Positions 1-7,285 of a DNA stretch of 16,659 nucleotides are shown piece after piece. Location of the stretch: positions 1-16,659 of the forward strand of contig JBOHHM010000182.1 in the NCBI GenBank assembly GCA_050725495.1. Reading direction: 5' to 3'. The notes beneath the pieces were generated by a model that did not search any database, had not been told where the DNA came from, and saw only the letters and a list, made by a program, of their open reading frames with translations. A program made the position numbers and the translations under genes. Source of the stretch: JBOHHM01 sp050725495. Its GTDB lineage: Bacteria; Pseudomonadota; Gammaproteobacteria; Burkholderiales; Burkholderiaceae_C. Position 1 is the stretch's first letter, and each line of letters opens with the position of its first letter.

Positions 1-269
1 GCCAGGGCCAGGTTTAAAGAGAATATGGTTGAAGCCCCCGTCGGATGTTCGTGAGATGCTATCAAAAATGAAGCATTTTTGGCTCCAGCGGTGTCCCGGG
101 GGCTGGCTGTGCCGCGCGCAAAGTGAGCAGCAAAAACGGCAGTCAAGAGGCTCGCCGCTGCAGTGCAATCGCGTTGAAGAACCGAATTTCGCAAGACTTC
201 GCGCGGCTGCCGCGCAAGATCAAGCCGATGACATGCTCGGCGTCGCGAATTTCAACAGTCTGCTCGCCG
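1..269. other. Intergenic region downstream of the TetR gene, no supported gene
   Basis: This stretch lies beyond the 3' end of the leftward TetR gene. Open frames cross it on both strands, but none has a recognisable protein family or a convincing ribosome binding site, so I do not call a gene. It carries a palindrome cluster at 55-110 (listed separately). The AT-richer composition around 55-85 and the absence of coding signal fit an ordinary intergenic spacer. Confidence 0.5.
55..110. repeat. Intergenic palindrome cluster (Comamonadaceae-type dispersed repeat, tentative)
   Basis: A perfect inverted repeat, AAAAATG (64-70), AAG, CATTTTT (74-80), is followed by a second stem with arms CCAGC (85-89) and GCTGG (102-106). 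The leading TGCTATCAAAAATGAAGC and the CCAGC/GCTGG arms resemble a dispersed intergenic element I recall from Acidovorax and relatives; that resemblance is from memory only. It sits downstream of the leftward TetR gene, so it could act as a weak terminator for it, although the A/T stem is not a classical intrinsic terminator. Confidence 0.4.
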
Positions 270-1094
270 TCATCGTGACTGGAAGCGCTTCGTCGCCACG
301 TTCGCGGCAGCGTCGGCCGCACAGTGCGCCTTCGCATGGCCGCGTGCGTTGTGCGGCTTGTCTTCGAGCCAGGACTCGAAACTCTCGATCAGAAGCCGCA
401 GGCCTTCGGGGAAAGAAGTTGCCGAGTCCAGCGTCGAGAAGGCTTGCGCGAAGTAATGCGCCCCCGGCAGCTGCTCGGCGGGCCGTGATTCGATCTGCCC
501 GCGGATGTGGTGTTCATGGAAGGCCGGCAGCTGTCGGCTCACTTCCGCATAGGCCGATGACATGACGTATTGCGACAGCAGGTGGTAGCCGATGGCCGCC
601 TGCTTCGGCGTGAAGCCTCCCTGGCGAAATATCCCGGCCAGGCGATCGAGGTAGAGCACCCCGTAATCGGTCTCCCCTGCGCTGACCTGCTGAAACAGGC
701 GAAACCGGTTGTGCGACATCATGTAGCGCAGCACCCCGCCGTATTCCACCCCCATCTTGAACGTCTGCGTCGCCTCGCGCCGCAGGTCTTCCTTCCAGTC
801 GCCGGTCAGCGGCTGCAAGCGTGAGAGCCGCTCCTTGAAATAGCGGTTGGCGACGCCGGAGATCAGGTCGTCGCGGCTGCCGATGTAGTAGTGGATCAAG
901 GTCGGCGTGACGCCCAGCTCGCGCGCCAGGCCCACCATCGAGATCTCTCCCAGGGGCTCGACCTTGGCCAACGCGGTGGCTCTATCGAGGATCTGTTCGC
1001 GCGATAGCACGGGTGTGTCGCCGCTGGCGGGCGCGCCCATGCGGCTGGGTCGGCCGCGCTTGCGCGGCGGGGTTTCGACGGTTGCTTTGGTCAT
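270..1094 (-). CDS. TetR/AcrR-family transcriptional regulator
   Basis: This is a 274-residue DNA-binding regulator, probably the local controller of the divergent catabolic operon starting at 1175. A basic N-terminal arm (KRGRPS, residues about 12-17) resembles an AT-hook. It precedes a TetR helix-turn-helix at roughly residues 32-78, with the typical sequence of a short helix, LARELGVTPTLIHYY and a following R-D-D-L. The remainder is an alpha-helical ligand and dimerisation domain of unknown effector specificity. The length is somewhat above the usual 190-230 residues because of the N-terminal arm and a C-terminal tail of about 35 residues rich in Ala, His and Lys after the SWLEDKP segment. 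The start was chosen because it lies at the edge of an 80-bp AT-rich divergent intergenic region that would house its promoter. Divergent placement suggests autoregulation together with control of the operon. The effector may be the aromatic acid or its CoA thioester; that is inference. Confidence 0.88.
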   Translation of the reverse strand: MTKATVETPPRKRGRPSRMGAPASGDTPVLSREQILDRATALAKVEPLGEISMVGLARELGVTPTLIHYYIGSRDDLISGVANRYFKERLSRLQPLTGDWKEDLRREATQTFKMGVEYGGVLRYMMSHNRFRLFQQVSAGETDYGVLYLDRLAGIFRQGGFTPKQAAIGYHLLSQYVMSSAYAEVSRQLPAFHEHHIRGQIESRPAEQLPGAHYFAQAFSTLDSATSFPEGLRLLIESFESWLEDKPHNARGHAKAHCAADAAANVATKRFQSR

Positions 1095-1174
1095 ATCAGG
1101 GTTTACCCCTATTTAATTGTGATGGCCTCAAATATTTAATTGAGACTGTCTAAATTATATCCCGAGGACTCACG
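1095..1174. promoter_or_regulatory. Divergent promoter/operator region between TetR gene and operon
   Basis: This 80-bp spacer is markedly AT-rich against its surroundings. ATTTAATTG occurs twice in direct orientation (1111-1119 and 1134-1142). The first copy plus GTGA (1111-1122) also forms an imperfect inverted repeat with TCAAATATTTAAT (1128-1140) around the centre TGGCC, the expected shape of a TetR dimer site. The minus strand reads TATAAT at 1159-1154, a possible -10 element, but I could not pair it with a good -35 on either strand. GAGG (1164-1167) is the ribosome binding site for the gene at 1175. The operator assignment is inference from position and symmetry. Confidence 0.55.
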
Positions 1175-2425
1175 ATGAGCGAGACAAAGACAGGCCAGGT
1201 TACCGCGGGCTTGCGCGGCGCGGGCTGGAACCCGGCGCGCATGGACCGTCCCTATCGCGCGGTGCCCTACAGCCTGCGCACCGCTGACGACCAGCGCACG
1301 CTGGGACTGCTTTATACGCAGACCGGCAAGGAAAAGACGGTCGTGTGCCTGATGCACCCGCGCGAATTCACCGGCACGCCTTACCTGGTGCCTGATGTGC
1401 TCGACGCGGGCTGCGCGGCCTGGGTGCAGGCGCCGCGCTCCATCGGCAATGACCTGCGGCTCGAACATGAAGTCGCCCTGCTCGACGTGGCTGCCGGCAT
1501 GACGCATCTGCGCGGCCTCGGGCTCACCCGCACAGTGCTGCTCGGCAATTCAGGTGGCGCCGGGCTCTATGCTTTCTATACCCAGCAGGCCTTGCGCTCG
1601 CCCGAGCGCCGCCTGACCCATACGCCCGGCGGGCGGCCCGTGAAGCTGGCGACAGCCGACATGCCTGCCCCCAGCGACCTGATCTTTGTCTCGCCCCACC
1701 CGGGCCAGGGCAGGCTGCTCATGAACGGGATCGATCCCTCAGTCACCGATGAGGGCGACGCCTTGTCGGTGGACAGCGCGCTCGACCCCTTCGACGCGCG
1801 CAACGGCTTCGCCGCGCCGCCCGCTTCCTCCTGCTACACGCCGGAGTTCCTCACCCGCTACCGCGCCGCGCAACGCGCGCGGGTCGAGCGCATCGACGCG
1901 CAGGCCCGCGAGATGCTCGCCGTGCGCGGCAGGGCGCGCAGCCTGGTCAAGGATGGCCAAGCCTCGCTGGCCCAGAAGAGGCTGGCGGCCCACACGCAGA
2001 TCTTCCAGGTCTGGCGCACCGATGCCGACCTGCGCTGCTGGGACCTTTCCATCGACCCATCCGACCGCGAGGTCGGCTCCTTGTGGGGACGCGACCCCTA
2101 TGCCTCCAACCTGGGCAGCGTCGGATTCGCGCGCGTGGTCACGCCGGAATCGTGGCTGTCCACCTGGTCGGGCATCACTTCGAACGCCAGCTTCGAGAAG
2201 TGCGGACCCGATCTCAGCGTGCCTTCCTTCGTCATCGAATACACCGGTGACCAGGCGGCCTTCCCGTCCGACATGGCGGCGATCTACGACTCGATCGGCG
2301 TCGCCACCAAGCGCCGCGAGCGGGTGCGCGGAAACCACCATGGCCAGGCCCTCGCCGACGGCGAAGAGTCCGGCCAGGTCGTGGCCGGCCGGATGGTGCA
2401 GCAATGGCTGCGCGAAGCGCCCTGA
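1175..2425 (+). CDS. Alpha/beta-hydrolase family protein
   Basis: This 416-residue protein has alpha/beta-hydrolase features. The nucleophile elbow is G-N-S-G-G with Ser126, a late acid candidate is Asp359 in TGDQAAF, and the terminal base is His388 or His389 in RGNHHG. An early HPRE segment (about residues 62-65) may contribute to the oxyanion region. Between the nucleophile and the acid lies a long insertion of roughly 200 residues, rich in Arg and Ala, which makes the protein longer than typical 270-300 residue hydrolases of aromatic pathways. The start is supported by GAGG 7 bases upstream. It is the first gene of the operon, 73 bp before the receptor gene. A role as an ester, amide or C-C bond hydrolase in the encoded pathway is plausible, for example hydrolysis of a ring-opened acylpyruvate, but the substrate cannot be read from the sequence. 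Confidence 0.75.
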   Translation: MSETKTGQVTAGLRGAGWNPARMDRPYRAVPYSLRTADDQRTLGLLYTQTGKEKTVVCLMHPREFTGTPYLVPDVLDAGCAAWVQAPRSIGNDLRLEHEVALLDVAAGMTHLRGLGLTRTVLLGNSGGAGLYAFYTQQALRSPERRLTHTPGGRPVKLATADMPAPSDLIFVSPHPGQGRLLMNGIDPSVTDEGDALSVDSALDPFDARNGFAAPPASSCYTPEFLTRYRAAQRARVERIDAQAREMLAVRGRARSLVKDGQASLAQKRLAAHTQIFQVWRTDADLRCWDLSIDPSDREVGSLWGRDPYASNLGSVGFARVVTPESWLSTWSGITSNASFEKCGPDLSVPSFVIEYTGDQAAFPSDMAAIYDSIGVATKRRERVRGNHHGQALADGEESGQVVAGRMVQQWLREAP

Positions 2426-2498
2426 TGGCCACGACAGCGGTTTTCCCGAGACCAGCCTCGACGATTTCCACCCAACGACACCCCCGGAGACAGACACC

Positions 2499-3482
2499 AT
2501 GCAATTCAAGATACCCGCAAAGCTGATGCTTGCCGCCTTCGTGGCCGGCAGCGCCGCCGTGAACGTCGCTGCGCAGCCCGCCGGCACCTACCCGCAAAAA
2601 CCCATCCGTCTGCTGGTCGCGGCGCCTGCCGGCAGCGCGCCGGACGTGATCGCGCGCATCCTCGGCGACAAGCTGAACAAATCGATGGGCCAGTCGGTGA
2701 TCGTGGACAACAAGCCCGGTGCCGGGGGCATCGTGGCCATGAACCTGTTGAAGTCGGCGCCCGCCGATGGCTACACCCTCGCCATGCCGCAGGCGGCGGT
2801 CGCGGTGGTGACGCCCATCACCTACAAGGAAGCCAGCTACGACATCGAGCGCGATTTCGAAACGGTCGCCGTGGTCGGCAAGACGCCGATGATGTTCGTC
2901 ACCCATGCCTCGCATCCTGTGAAGACGTTCTCCGATGCCATCGCCATGGCCAAGGCCAAGCCCGACCAGTTGTCGGTGGGTAACCCCACGCGCACCTCCA
3001 TTCCCCACCTGGCCTCGGAGCTGGCCGGCCTGAAGGCCGACGTGAAATTCCAGCAGGTGTCCTTCTCCGCCACCCCGCAAGGCATACAGGCCGTGATGAA
3101 CGGCGACATTGCGCTCTACGTGGATGGCGTTGCACCCCTGATTCAGCTGGTCAAGGCCGGCAAGCTGCGCGCCCTGGCCGTGGCGTCCGAAACCGAACTG
3201 CCCGGACTCGAAGGCCTGCCGCTGGCGAAGGACACGGTGCCCGGCCTGCACGTCTACGGCTGGTTCACGCTGAATGCTCCCAAGGGCACGCCGGCCGCGG
3301 TGCTGCAGCGGCTGAACGCCGAGGTCAACCAGGCCATGCAACAGCCCGACGTGATCGCCAAGTTCCGCGAATTCGGCACCTACGTGACGCCCGGCACCGT
3401 GGCCGATGCGCAGCAGTTCGTGAAGAGTGAGAAGGCGCTGTTCGGCGGCGTGATCCGCACGCTGGGCCTGAAGCCCGAATAA
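2499..3482 (+). CDS. Bug/TctC-family periplasmic solute-binding receptor
   Basis: This 327-residue secreted binding protein belongs to the tripartite tricarboxylate transporter receptor (Bug/TctC) family, which is heavily expanded in Burkholderiales. A signal peptide covers about residues 1-25: a basic start (MQFKIPAK), a hydrophobic stretch, and a likely cleavage near NVAA|QP. The mature start YPQKPIRLLV, followed by AAPAGSAPDVIARIL and VDNKPGAGG, is the family hallmark. The length is normal. GGAGA at 2486-2490 supports this start, and longer in-frame extensions upstream would bury the signal peptide. No TctA/TctB membrane genes lie nearby, as is usual for orphan Bug receptors, which are thought to share transport components or sense ligand. 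Its place in the operon suggests that it captures the aromatic or dicarboxylic substrate in the periplasm. The ligand is not predictable from sequence alone. Confidence 0.92.
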   Translation: MQFKIPAKLMLAAFVAGSAAVNVAAQPAGTYPQKPIRLLVAAPAGSAPDVIARILGDKLNKSMGQSVIVDNKPGAGGIVAMNLLKSAPADGYTLAMPQAAVAVVTPITYKEASYDIERDFETVAVVGKTPMMFVTHASHPVKTFSDAIAMAKAKPDQLSVGNPTRTSIPHLASELAGLKADVKFQQVSFSATPQGIQAVMNGDIALYVDGVAPLIQLVKAGKLRALAVASETELPGLEGLPLAKDTVPGLHVYGWFTLNAPKGTPAAVLQRLNAEVNQAMQQPDVIAKFREFGTYVTPGTVADAQQFVKSEKALFGGVIRTLGLKPE

Positions 3483-3513
3483 GGCGGCCCGCTTTCATCG
3501 ACAAGGAGAGACC

Positions 3514-5202
3514 ATGCCCAGCCCCATCCAAGACCAGGTGCGCGAGCCGATGCCCGGCGTCGTCTACGCACCCGCCGCCGAACTGAAACGCTACCTGGAC
3601 GCCGGCGTCCTCACGCGCGAAACCATGGACCAGGCCTTCAGCGCGTCCTTCCGCCAGCATGCCGACCGGCTCGCACTGTGCGGAAGCGAGGGCGAATACA
3701 GCTATGGCGCGCTCGAAGACATCACCGATCGCCTTGCCGGGGCCTTCATCCGCCTTGGCATGCGGCCACTCGAGCGCGTGATCTTCCAGATCGGCAACTG
3801 CAACGAACTGGTGTTCGGCTTCATCGCCTGCCTGAAGGCGGGCCTGATCCCGGTGTGCACGCTGGCCGCGCACCGCGAGCAGGAGATCGGCTACCTGGGC
3901 CAGCATGCCCAGGCGCGCATGCACTTCGTGCAAGGCGACGACCCGAAGTTCGACGACGTCGCCTTCGCCGAGCGCATGCGTGAAAGCATTCCCAGCATGC
4001 AATGGATCGTGCAGGCGCGTGGCGAGCACCGCGGCACGGCAAGCCACCTGCGCGAGCTGGTGGAGTCGGTCACGGCGCGCGAGGCGCGCGAGATCGTCTC
4101 GCGCATCCCACGCGACCCCTTCCAGGTCGCGGTGTTCCAGCTCTCCGGCGGCACCACGGGCGTTCCCAAGATCATTCCACGCTTTCACAACGAGTACATC
4201 TGCAACATGCGCGCCGTGGCGGCGTGGAACGGCTACCGGCCGGACGATTGCCTTTTCATGCCCATGCCGATGATGCACAACCTCAACATGGGCTGCTGCT
4301 TCGGACCCTTCCTGTTGACGGGGGGGCTGGTGGCCGTGGCGACCAGCCTGGCGCCGCAGGCCCTGGGCGACATCTTCAAACGCTACGAACCCACCTGGAC
4401 AGCCATGGCCGGGCCCATTGTGGAAAAGATCAAGCCCGCCATCCAGTCGGGAGCACTGCCGCTGCGCCGCCTGCGCGGCGTGATCAGCGCCAACAACGCG
4501 CCGGCCCTGCGGGAGCTGTTTGGCGCGCCGGTGCGCCACATCTTCGGCATGACCGAAGGCGTGATCATGCTCACGCGGGAAGACGACCCGCAGGTGGTGA
4601 AAGACAGCATGGTCGGCGCGCCGGTCTGCGCATTCGACGAGGTCAAGCTGTTCAAGCCCGGCACCGAAGAAGAGATCGCCGAAGAGGGCGTGGAGGGCGA
4701 GTGCGCCTTCGCCGGTCCCTACACCATCCACGGCTACTACGATGCGGCCGAACGCAATGCGCAGGCCTTCACCAGCCAGGGCTACTACCGCTCGGGCGAC
4801 CTCATGCTGTTTCGCGACATCGGCGGCAAGCGCTACTACCAGTTCCGCGGCCGCACCAAGGACGTGGTGGACCGCGCCGGCGAGAAAGTCAACTGCGAGG
4901 AAGTCGAGCTGCTCGTCAACCGGCATCCGGCCATCGCCGCCACTGCCGTCATCGGCATGCCGGACAAGGTCTACGGCGAGCGCATCTGCGCCTTCGTCAC
5001 GCTGCGCGACGGCGCCAAGGCGCCCACCACGGCGGAACTCGGCGCCTTCCTGGAGCAGGCGGGCTTGGCCAAGTTCAAGTGGCCCGAGCGCATCGAAGTG
5101 CTGGGCGAGTTGCCGCTCACCCTGTCCGGCAAGCTGAGCAAGCCCGCGCTGCGGCAAATCATCATCGACAAACTCCGGGCGGAAAAAGCCGCCCTGGCCT
5201 GA
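3514..5202 (+). CDS. Aryl-acid AMP ligase (2,3-dihydroxybenzoate/salicylate-AMP ligase type)
   Basis: This 562-residue ANL-superfamily adenylating enzyme resembles EntE and DhbE, which activate 2,3-dihydroxybenzoate or salicylate with ATP. Visible motifs are the phosphate loop QLSGGTTGVPK (209-219), the adenosine region FGMTEG, the hinge area YRSGD...GRTKDVVDRAGEKVNCEEVE, and the C-terminal catalytic Lys540 in LSGKLSK. In the acid-binding region His255-Asn256 matches the H-N pair of EntE/DhbE, where the Asn contacts the aryl carboxylate or hydroxyl. The following residues (GCCFG) differ from the serine-rich EntE loop, so the exact substrate may differ. An ideal AAGGAGAG lies 3 bases upstream. 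Next to a CoA-thioester-type monooxygenase and a thioesterase, the enzyme most likely forms the aryl-AMP and perhaps the aryl-CoA. No siderophore or carrier-protein genes are nearby, which argues against a siderophore role. Confidence 0.88.
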   Translation: MPSPIQDQVREPMPGVVYAPAAELKRYLDAGVLTRETMDQAFSASFRQHADRLALCGSEGEYSYGALEDITDRLAGAFIRLGMRPLERVIFQIGNCNELVFGFIACLKAGLIPVCTLAAHREQEIGYLGQHAQARMHFVQGDDPKFDDVAFAERMRESIPSMQWIVQARGEHRGTASHLRELVESVTAREAREIVSRIPRDPFQVAVFQLSGGTTGVPKIIPRFHNEYICNMRAVAAWNGYRPDDCLFMPMPMMHNLNMGCCFGPFLLTGGLVAVATSLAPQALGDIFKRYEPTWTAMAGPIVEKIKPAIQSGALPLRRLRGVISANNAPALRELFGAPVRHIFGMTEGVIMLTREDDPQVVKDSMVGAPVCAFDEVKLFKPGTEEEIAEEGVEGECAFAGPYTIHGYYDAAERNAQAFTSQGYYRSGDLMLFRDIGGKRYYQFRGRTKDVVDRAGEKVNCEEVELLVNRHPAIAATAVIGMPDKVYGERICAFVTLRDGAKAPTTAELGAFLEQAGLAKFKWPERIEVLGELPLTLSGKLSKPALRQIIIDKLRAEKAALA

Positions 5203-5217
5203 CTCAAGGAGAACGCC

Positions 5218-5823
5218 ATGACTGCAAACCAACCCATCCCCATCGCCGGCGTGCACCACACCGCCCGCCCCACCTGGAAGCTGGCCGAGACCGTGCACTT
5301 CTACCGCGACCTGCTGGGCCTGCCCCTGGTCCATGCGATCTCCGCGCGCGGCTGGGGACCGGAGGACCATGCCGACTTCCTGCACTTCTTCTTCGACAGC
5401 GGCAATGGCAGCACCATCGCCTTCTTCTACTACATCGGCACCACGCCGCCCGAGTTCGTGGCGGTACGTGACGACTACCGCTACCGCGCGTCGCACACCG
5501 CCTGGCGCGTCGCCACGCGCGAAGACCTGCTGGCCTGCCGCGCCAAGATCGAAGCCGCCGGCATCGAGGTGAAGTACCAGATCCGCCACGAGGTCATCGA
5601 GTCGATCTACTTCGACGACCCCAATGGCTATTCGCTGGAAGTCACCTGGCAGGTGCGCCCCTTCGAAACCGTCGACCGTCAGGACGCCCAGAGAACCATC
5701 GATGCCGCGGTGGCGCTGGAGCACGCCAGGGCTTCGGTCCCGTTCGACGCCATCGACCAGGTCTGGACGCGCAAGGGCGCGGCCCTGGCCTCCGAGTTCG
5801 ACGCCCAAGTGGAGATGTCATGA
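5218..5823 (+). CDS. VOC-superfamily metalloprotein (glyoxalase/extradiol dioxygenase-like)
   Basis: This 201-residue vicinal-oxygen-chelate protein has paired beta-alpha-beta modules. Likely metal ligands are His13 or His14 (GVHHTARP), His93 (ASHTAWRV) and Glu141 (YSLEVTW), the two-His-one-Glu pattern of type I extradiol dioxygenases, glyoxalase I and related enzymes. FYRDLLGLPLV near residues 27-37 and FDDPNGYSLEV near 132-142 are standard VOC signatures. After the second module comes an additional tail of about 55 residues, mostly predicted helix. AAGGAG lies about 6 bases before the start. Its end overlaps the next gene by 4 bp. Sitting in an operon that otherwise lacks a ring-cleaving enzyme, it is the best candidate for oxygenative ring opening. 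It could instead be a lyase, an isomerase or a resistance-type VOC protein. Confidence 0.85.
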   Translation: MTANQPIPIAGVHHTARPTWKLAETVHFYRDLLGLPLVHAISARGWGPEDHADFLHFFFDSGNGSTIAFFYYIGTTPPEFVAVRDDYRYRASHTAWRVATREDLLACRAKIEAAGIEVKYQIRHEVIESIYFDDPNGYSLEVTWQVRPFETVDRQDAQRTIDAAVALEHARASVPFDAIDQVWTRKGAALASEFDAQVEMS

Positions 5824-6077
5824 TGCCCTCGATCTTCGTCCTCGACGTGCCCGAGTTCCTGCCGCTGGTCGAGCATGCGAGGGGCCTGCCCGGCTGCCAG
5901 GTCGAAGGCCCGCGCCTGGGTTACTGGCGCCTCACGGCCAGCCCGGTACTCAGCTTCAGGCGCAAGGAGCTCGGCTTCAAGCCGGCCGTGTGGCACGGCG
6001 CGCTCACCGGCGGCCTGGTCGGCCGCATCACCCATTTCGACAACGACACGCTCACCATCGAAGAGGCTGCATCATGA
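5820..6077 (+). CDS. Conserved-looking small protein of unknown function (85 aa)
   Basis: I do not recognise this 85-residue protein. It starts inside the stop of the VOC gene (ATGA, 5820-5823) and ends inside the start of the monooxygenase gene, so translational coupling on both sides supports it as a real gene. Met2 (5823) is an alternative start. There is no signal peptide or membrane segment. The sequence alternates short hydrophobic strands and turns (SIFVLDVPEF, YWRLTASPVLSF, GLVGRITHFDNDTLTIEE), consistent with a small beta-rich fold. Conserved-type residues His46 region (VWHGAL) and the acidic C-terminus could bind a ligand or partner. Its place between a possible dioxygenase and an oxygenase suggests an accessory subunit or a small enzyme of the same pathway; this is inference. 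Confidence 0.75.
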   Translation: MMPSIFVLDVPEFLPLVEHARGLPGCQVEGPRLGYWRLTASPVLSFRRKELGFKPAVWHGALTGGLVGRITHFDNDTLTIEEAAS

Positions 6078-7285
6078 AGATCGCCATCGTCGGGGGCGGG
6101 CCCGCGGGCCTGTACCTGTCCATCCTCGTCAAGCGCCGCCGGCCCGGCTGGCAGGTCAGCGTCATCGAGCAGAACAGCGCCGATTCCACCTTCGGTTTCG
6201 GCGTGGTGCTGGCCGACTCGGGCCTGAACCGCGTGCAGGCCGCCGATGCACAGGTCTACGAAAGGCTCATCGACAAGATGACCTTCACCGGCTGCCAGAC
6301 CATCAATCTGAAGGAACAGCCGGTGGACATCCACCATCCGGCCAAGGGCGGCGCGATCGCGCGCATCGACCTGCTGCACGTGCTGCAGGAGACCGCGAAG
6401 GAGTCGGGCGTCGACCTCCGGTTCGGCCAGCGCATCGATCACCCGAGCGAGCTGGCGCGCCACGGCTTGGCCGACGCGGACGTGATCGTCGGGGCGGACG
6501 GCGTCAATTCGGTCGTGCGTGCCGCGCATGAGAAGGAATTCGGCACCACCCGATCCTTTCTCACGAACCACTTCGCCTGGTTCGGCACGCGGCGCGTGTT
6601 CACCAAGTCGGCGCTGGTGTTTCGCGACTGGCAGGGCGGCTCGTTCGTGGCGCACTACTACCCCTACTGCGCTACGGGCAGCACCTTTGTGGCCGAGTGC
6701 GACCATGCCACCTGGCTGAAGTTCGGCATGGAGGCCATGGCAAACGAGGAACGCCAGCAGCTCTTCGAGCGTGTGTTCGCGCCGGAGCTCGACGGGGAAA
6801 AGCTGATCTCGAACAACTCCAGCTGGCGCCAGTTTCCCGTCACGCAGAACCGGCAATGGACCGCTGGCAACTGTGTGCTGATCGGCGATGCGCAAACCAG
6901 TGCCCATTTCTCCATCGGCTCGGGCACGCGCATCGCCATGGAGGACGCCATTGCGCTGGCGGAAGCACTGACCGAGGCCACACCGCCCGGCGCGGCCGAG
7001 CCCACTGCCTTGCAGCGCCTGCAGCGCTTTGTGGAGAAGCGCGGACCCGAGAAGGCCAAGCTGCTCGCGGCCTCGCGCAAGTCCTACCTCTGGTACGAGA
7101 ACGTCGGCGAGTGGATGCGGCGCTATGCTCCGTATGAATTCATCCACGCCTTCATGACGCGCACCGGGCGCATGAGCGACCAGCGGCTGGCCGAGCAGTA
7201 CCCGGAGCTGTTCGCGCAGTTCGCGCGCGCCGGTGTGCTCGGGGACAAAACCGCCAGCCGTGAGGAAAGCGAGCAGCCAGCATGA
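6074..7285 (+). CDS. FAD-dependent monooxygenase, salicylyl-CoA 5-hydroxylase / 2-aminobenzoyl-CoA monooxygenase type
   Basis: This 403-residue group A flavoprotein hydroxylase has the dinucleotide-binding motif IVGGGPAGLY at about 5-14. The DG motif (Asp142-Gly143 in VGADGVNSVVR) contacts FAD and NAD(P)H. The second FAD motif is Gly271-Asp272 in LIGDAQTSAHFSIGSG. The N-terminal run MKIAIVGGGPAGLYLSIL, followed by FGFGVVLADS, closely matches what I recall of salicylyl-CoA 5-hydroxylase (SdgC) and of the N-terminal half of 2-aminobenzoyl-CoA monooxygenase/reductase. The length fits the single-domain SdgC form, since the reductase half is absent. The predicted reaction is NAD(P)H- and O2-dependent hydroxylation of an aryl-CoA, giving for example gentisyl-CoA from salicylyl-CoA. 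It overlaps both neighbours by 4 bp. The neighbouring AMP ligase and thioesterase agree with a CoA-thioester substrate. The ring type (benzenoid or pyridine) remains open. Confidence 0.87.
   Translation: MKIAIVGGGPAGLYLSILVKRRRPGWQVSVIEQNSADSTFGFGVVLADSGLNRVQAADAQVYERLIDKMTFTGCQTINLKEQPVDIHHPAKGGAIARIDLLHVLQETAKESGVDLRFGQRIDHPSELARHGLADADVIVGADGVNSVVRAAHEKEFGTTRSFLTNHFAWFGTRRVFTKSALVFRDWQGGSFVAHYYPYCATGSTFVAECDHATWLKFGMEAMANEERQQLFERVFAPELDGEKLISNNSSWRQFPVTQNRQWTAGNCVLIGDAQTSAHFSIGSGTRIAMEDAIALAEALTEATPPGAAEPTALQRLQRFVEKRGPEKAKLLAASRKSYLWYENVGEWMRRYAPYEFIHAFMTRTGRMSDQRLAEQYPELFAQFARAGVLGDKTASREESEQPA

Noticed and set aside
29..565. Open frame on the plus strand before and across the TetR gene
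   Set aside because: It is Arg/Ala/Ser-rich, matches no family and overlaps the antiparallel TetR gene; no ribosome binding site.
1111..1145. Start of a CRISPR-like repeat array
   Set aside because: There are only two copies of a nine-base AT-rich word, with no further repeats and no cas genes.
3514..5202. Siderophore biosynthesis ligase
   Set aside because: No isochorismate genes, carrier protein or peptide synthetase nearby; the neighbours are catabolic.
3325..5808. Very long open frame on the minus strand (about 827 codons)
   Set aside because: It lies entirely opposite the receptor, ligase and VOC genes, has a low-complexity Asp/Ala/Gly/His-rich composition and no family motif. It is an antisense shadow of high-GC coding DNA.
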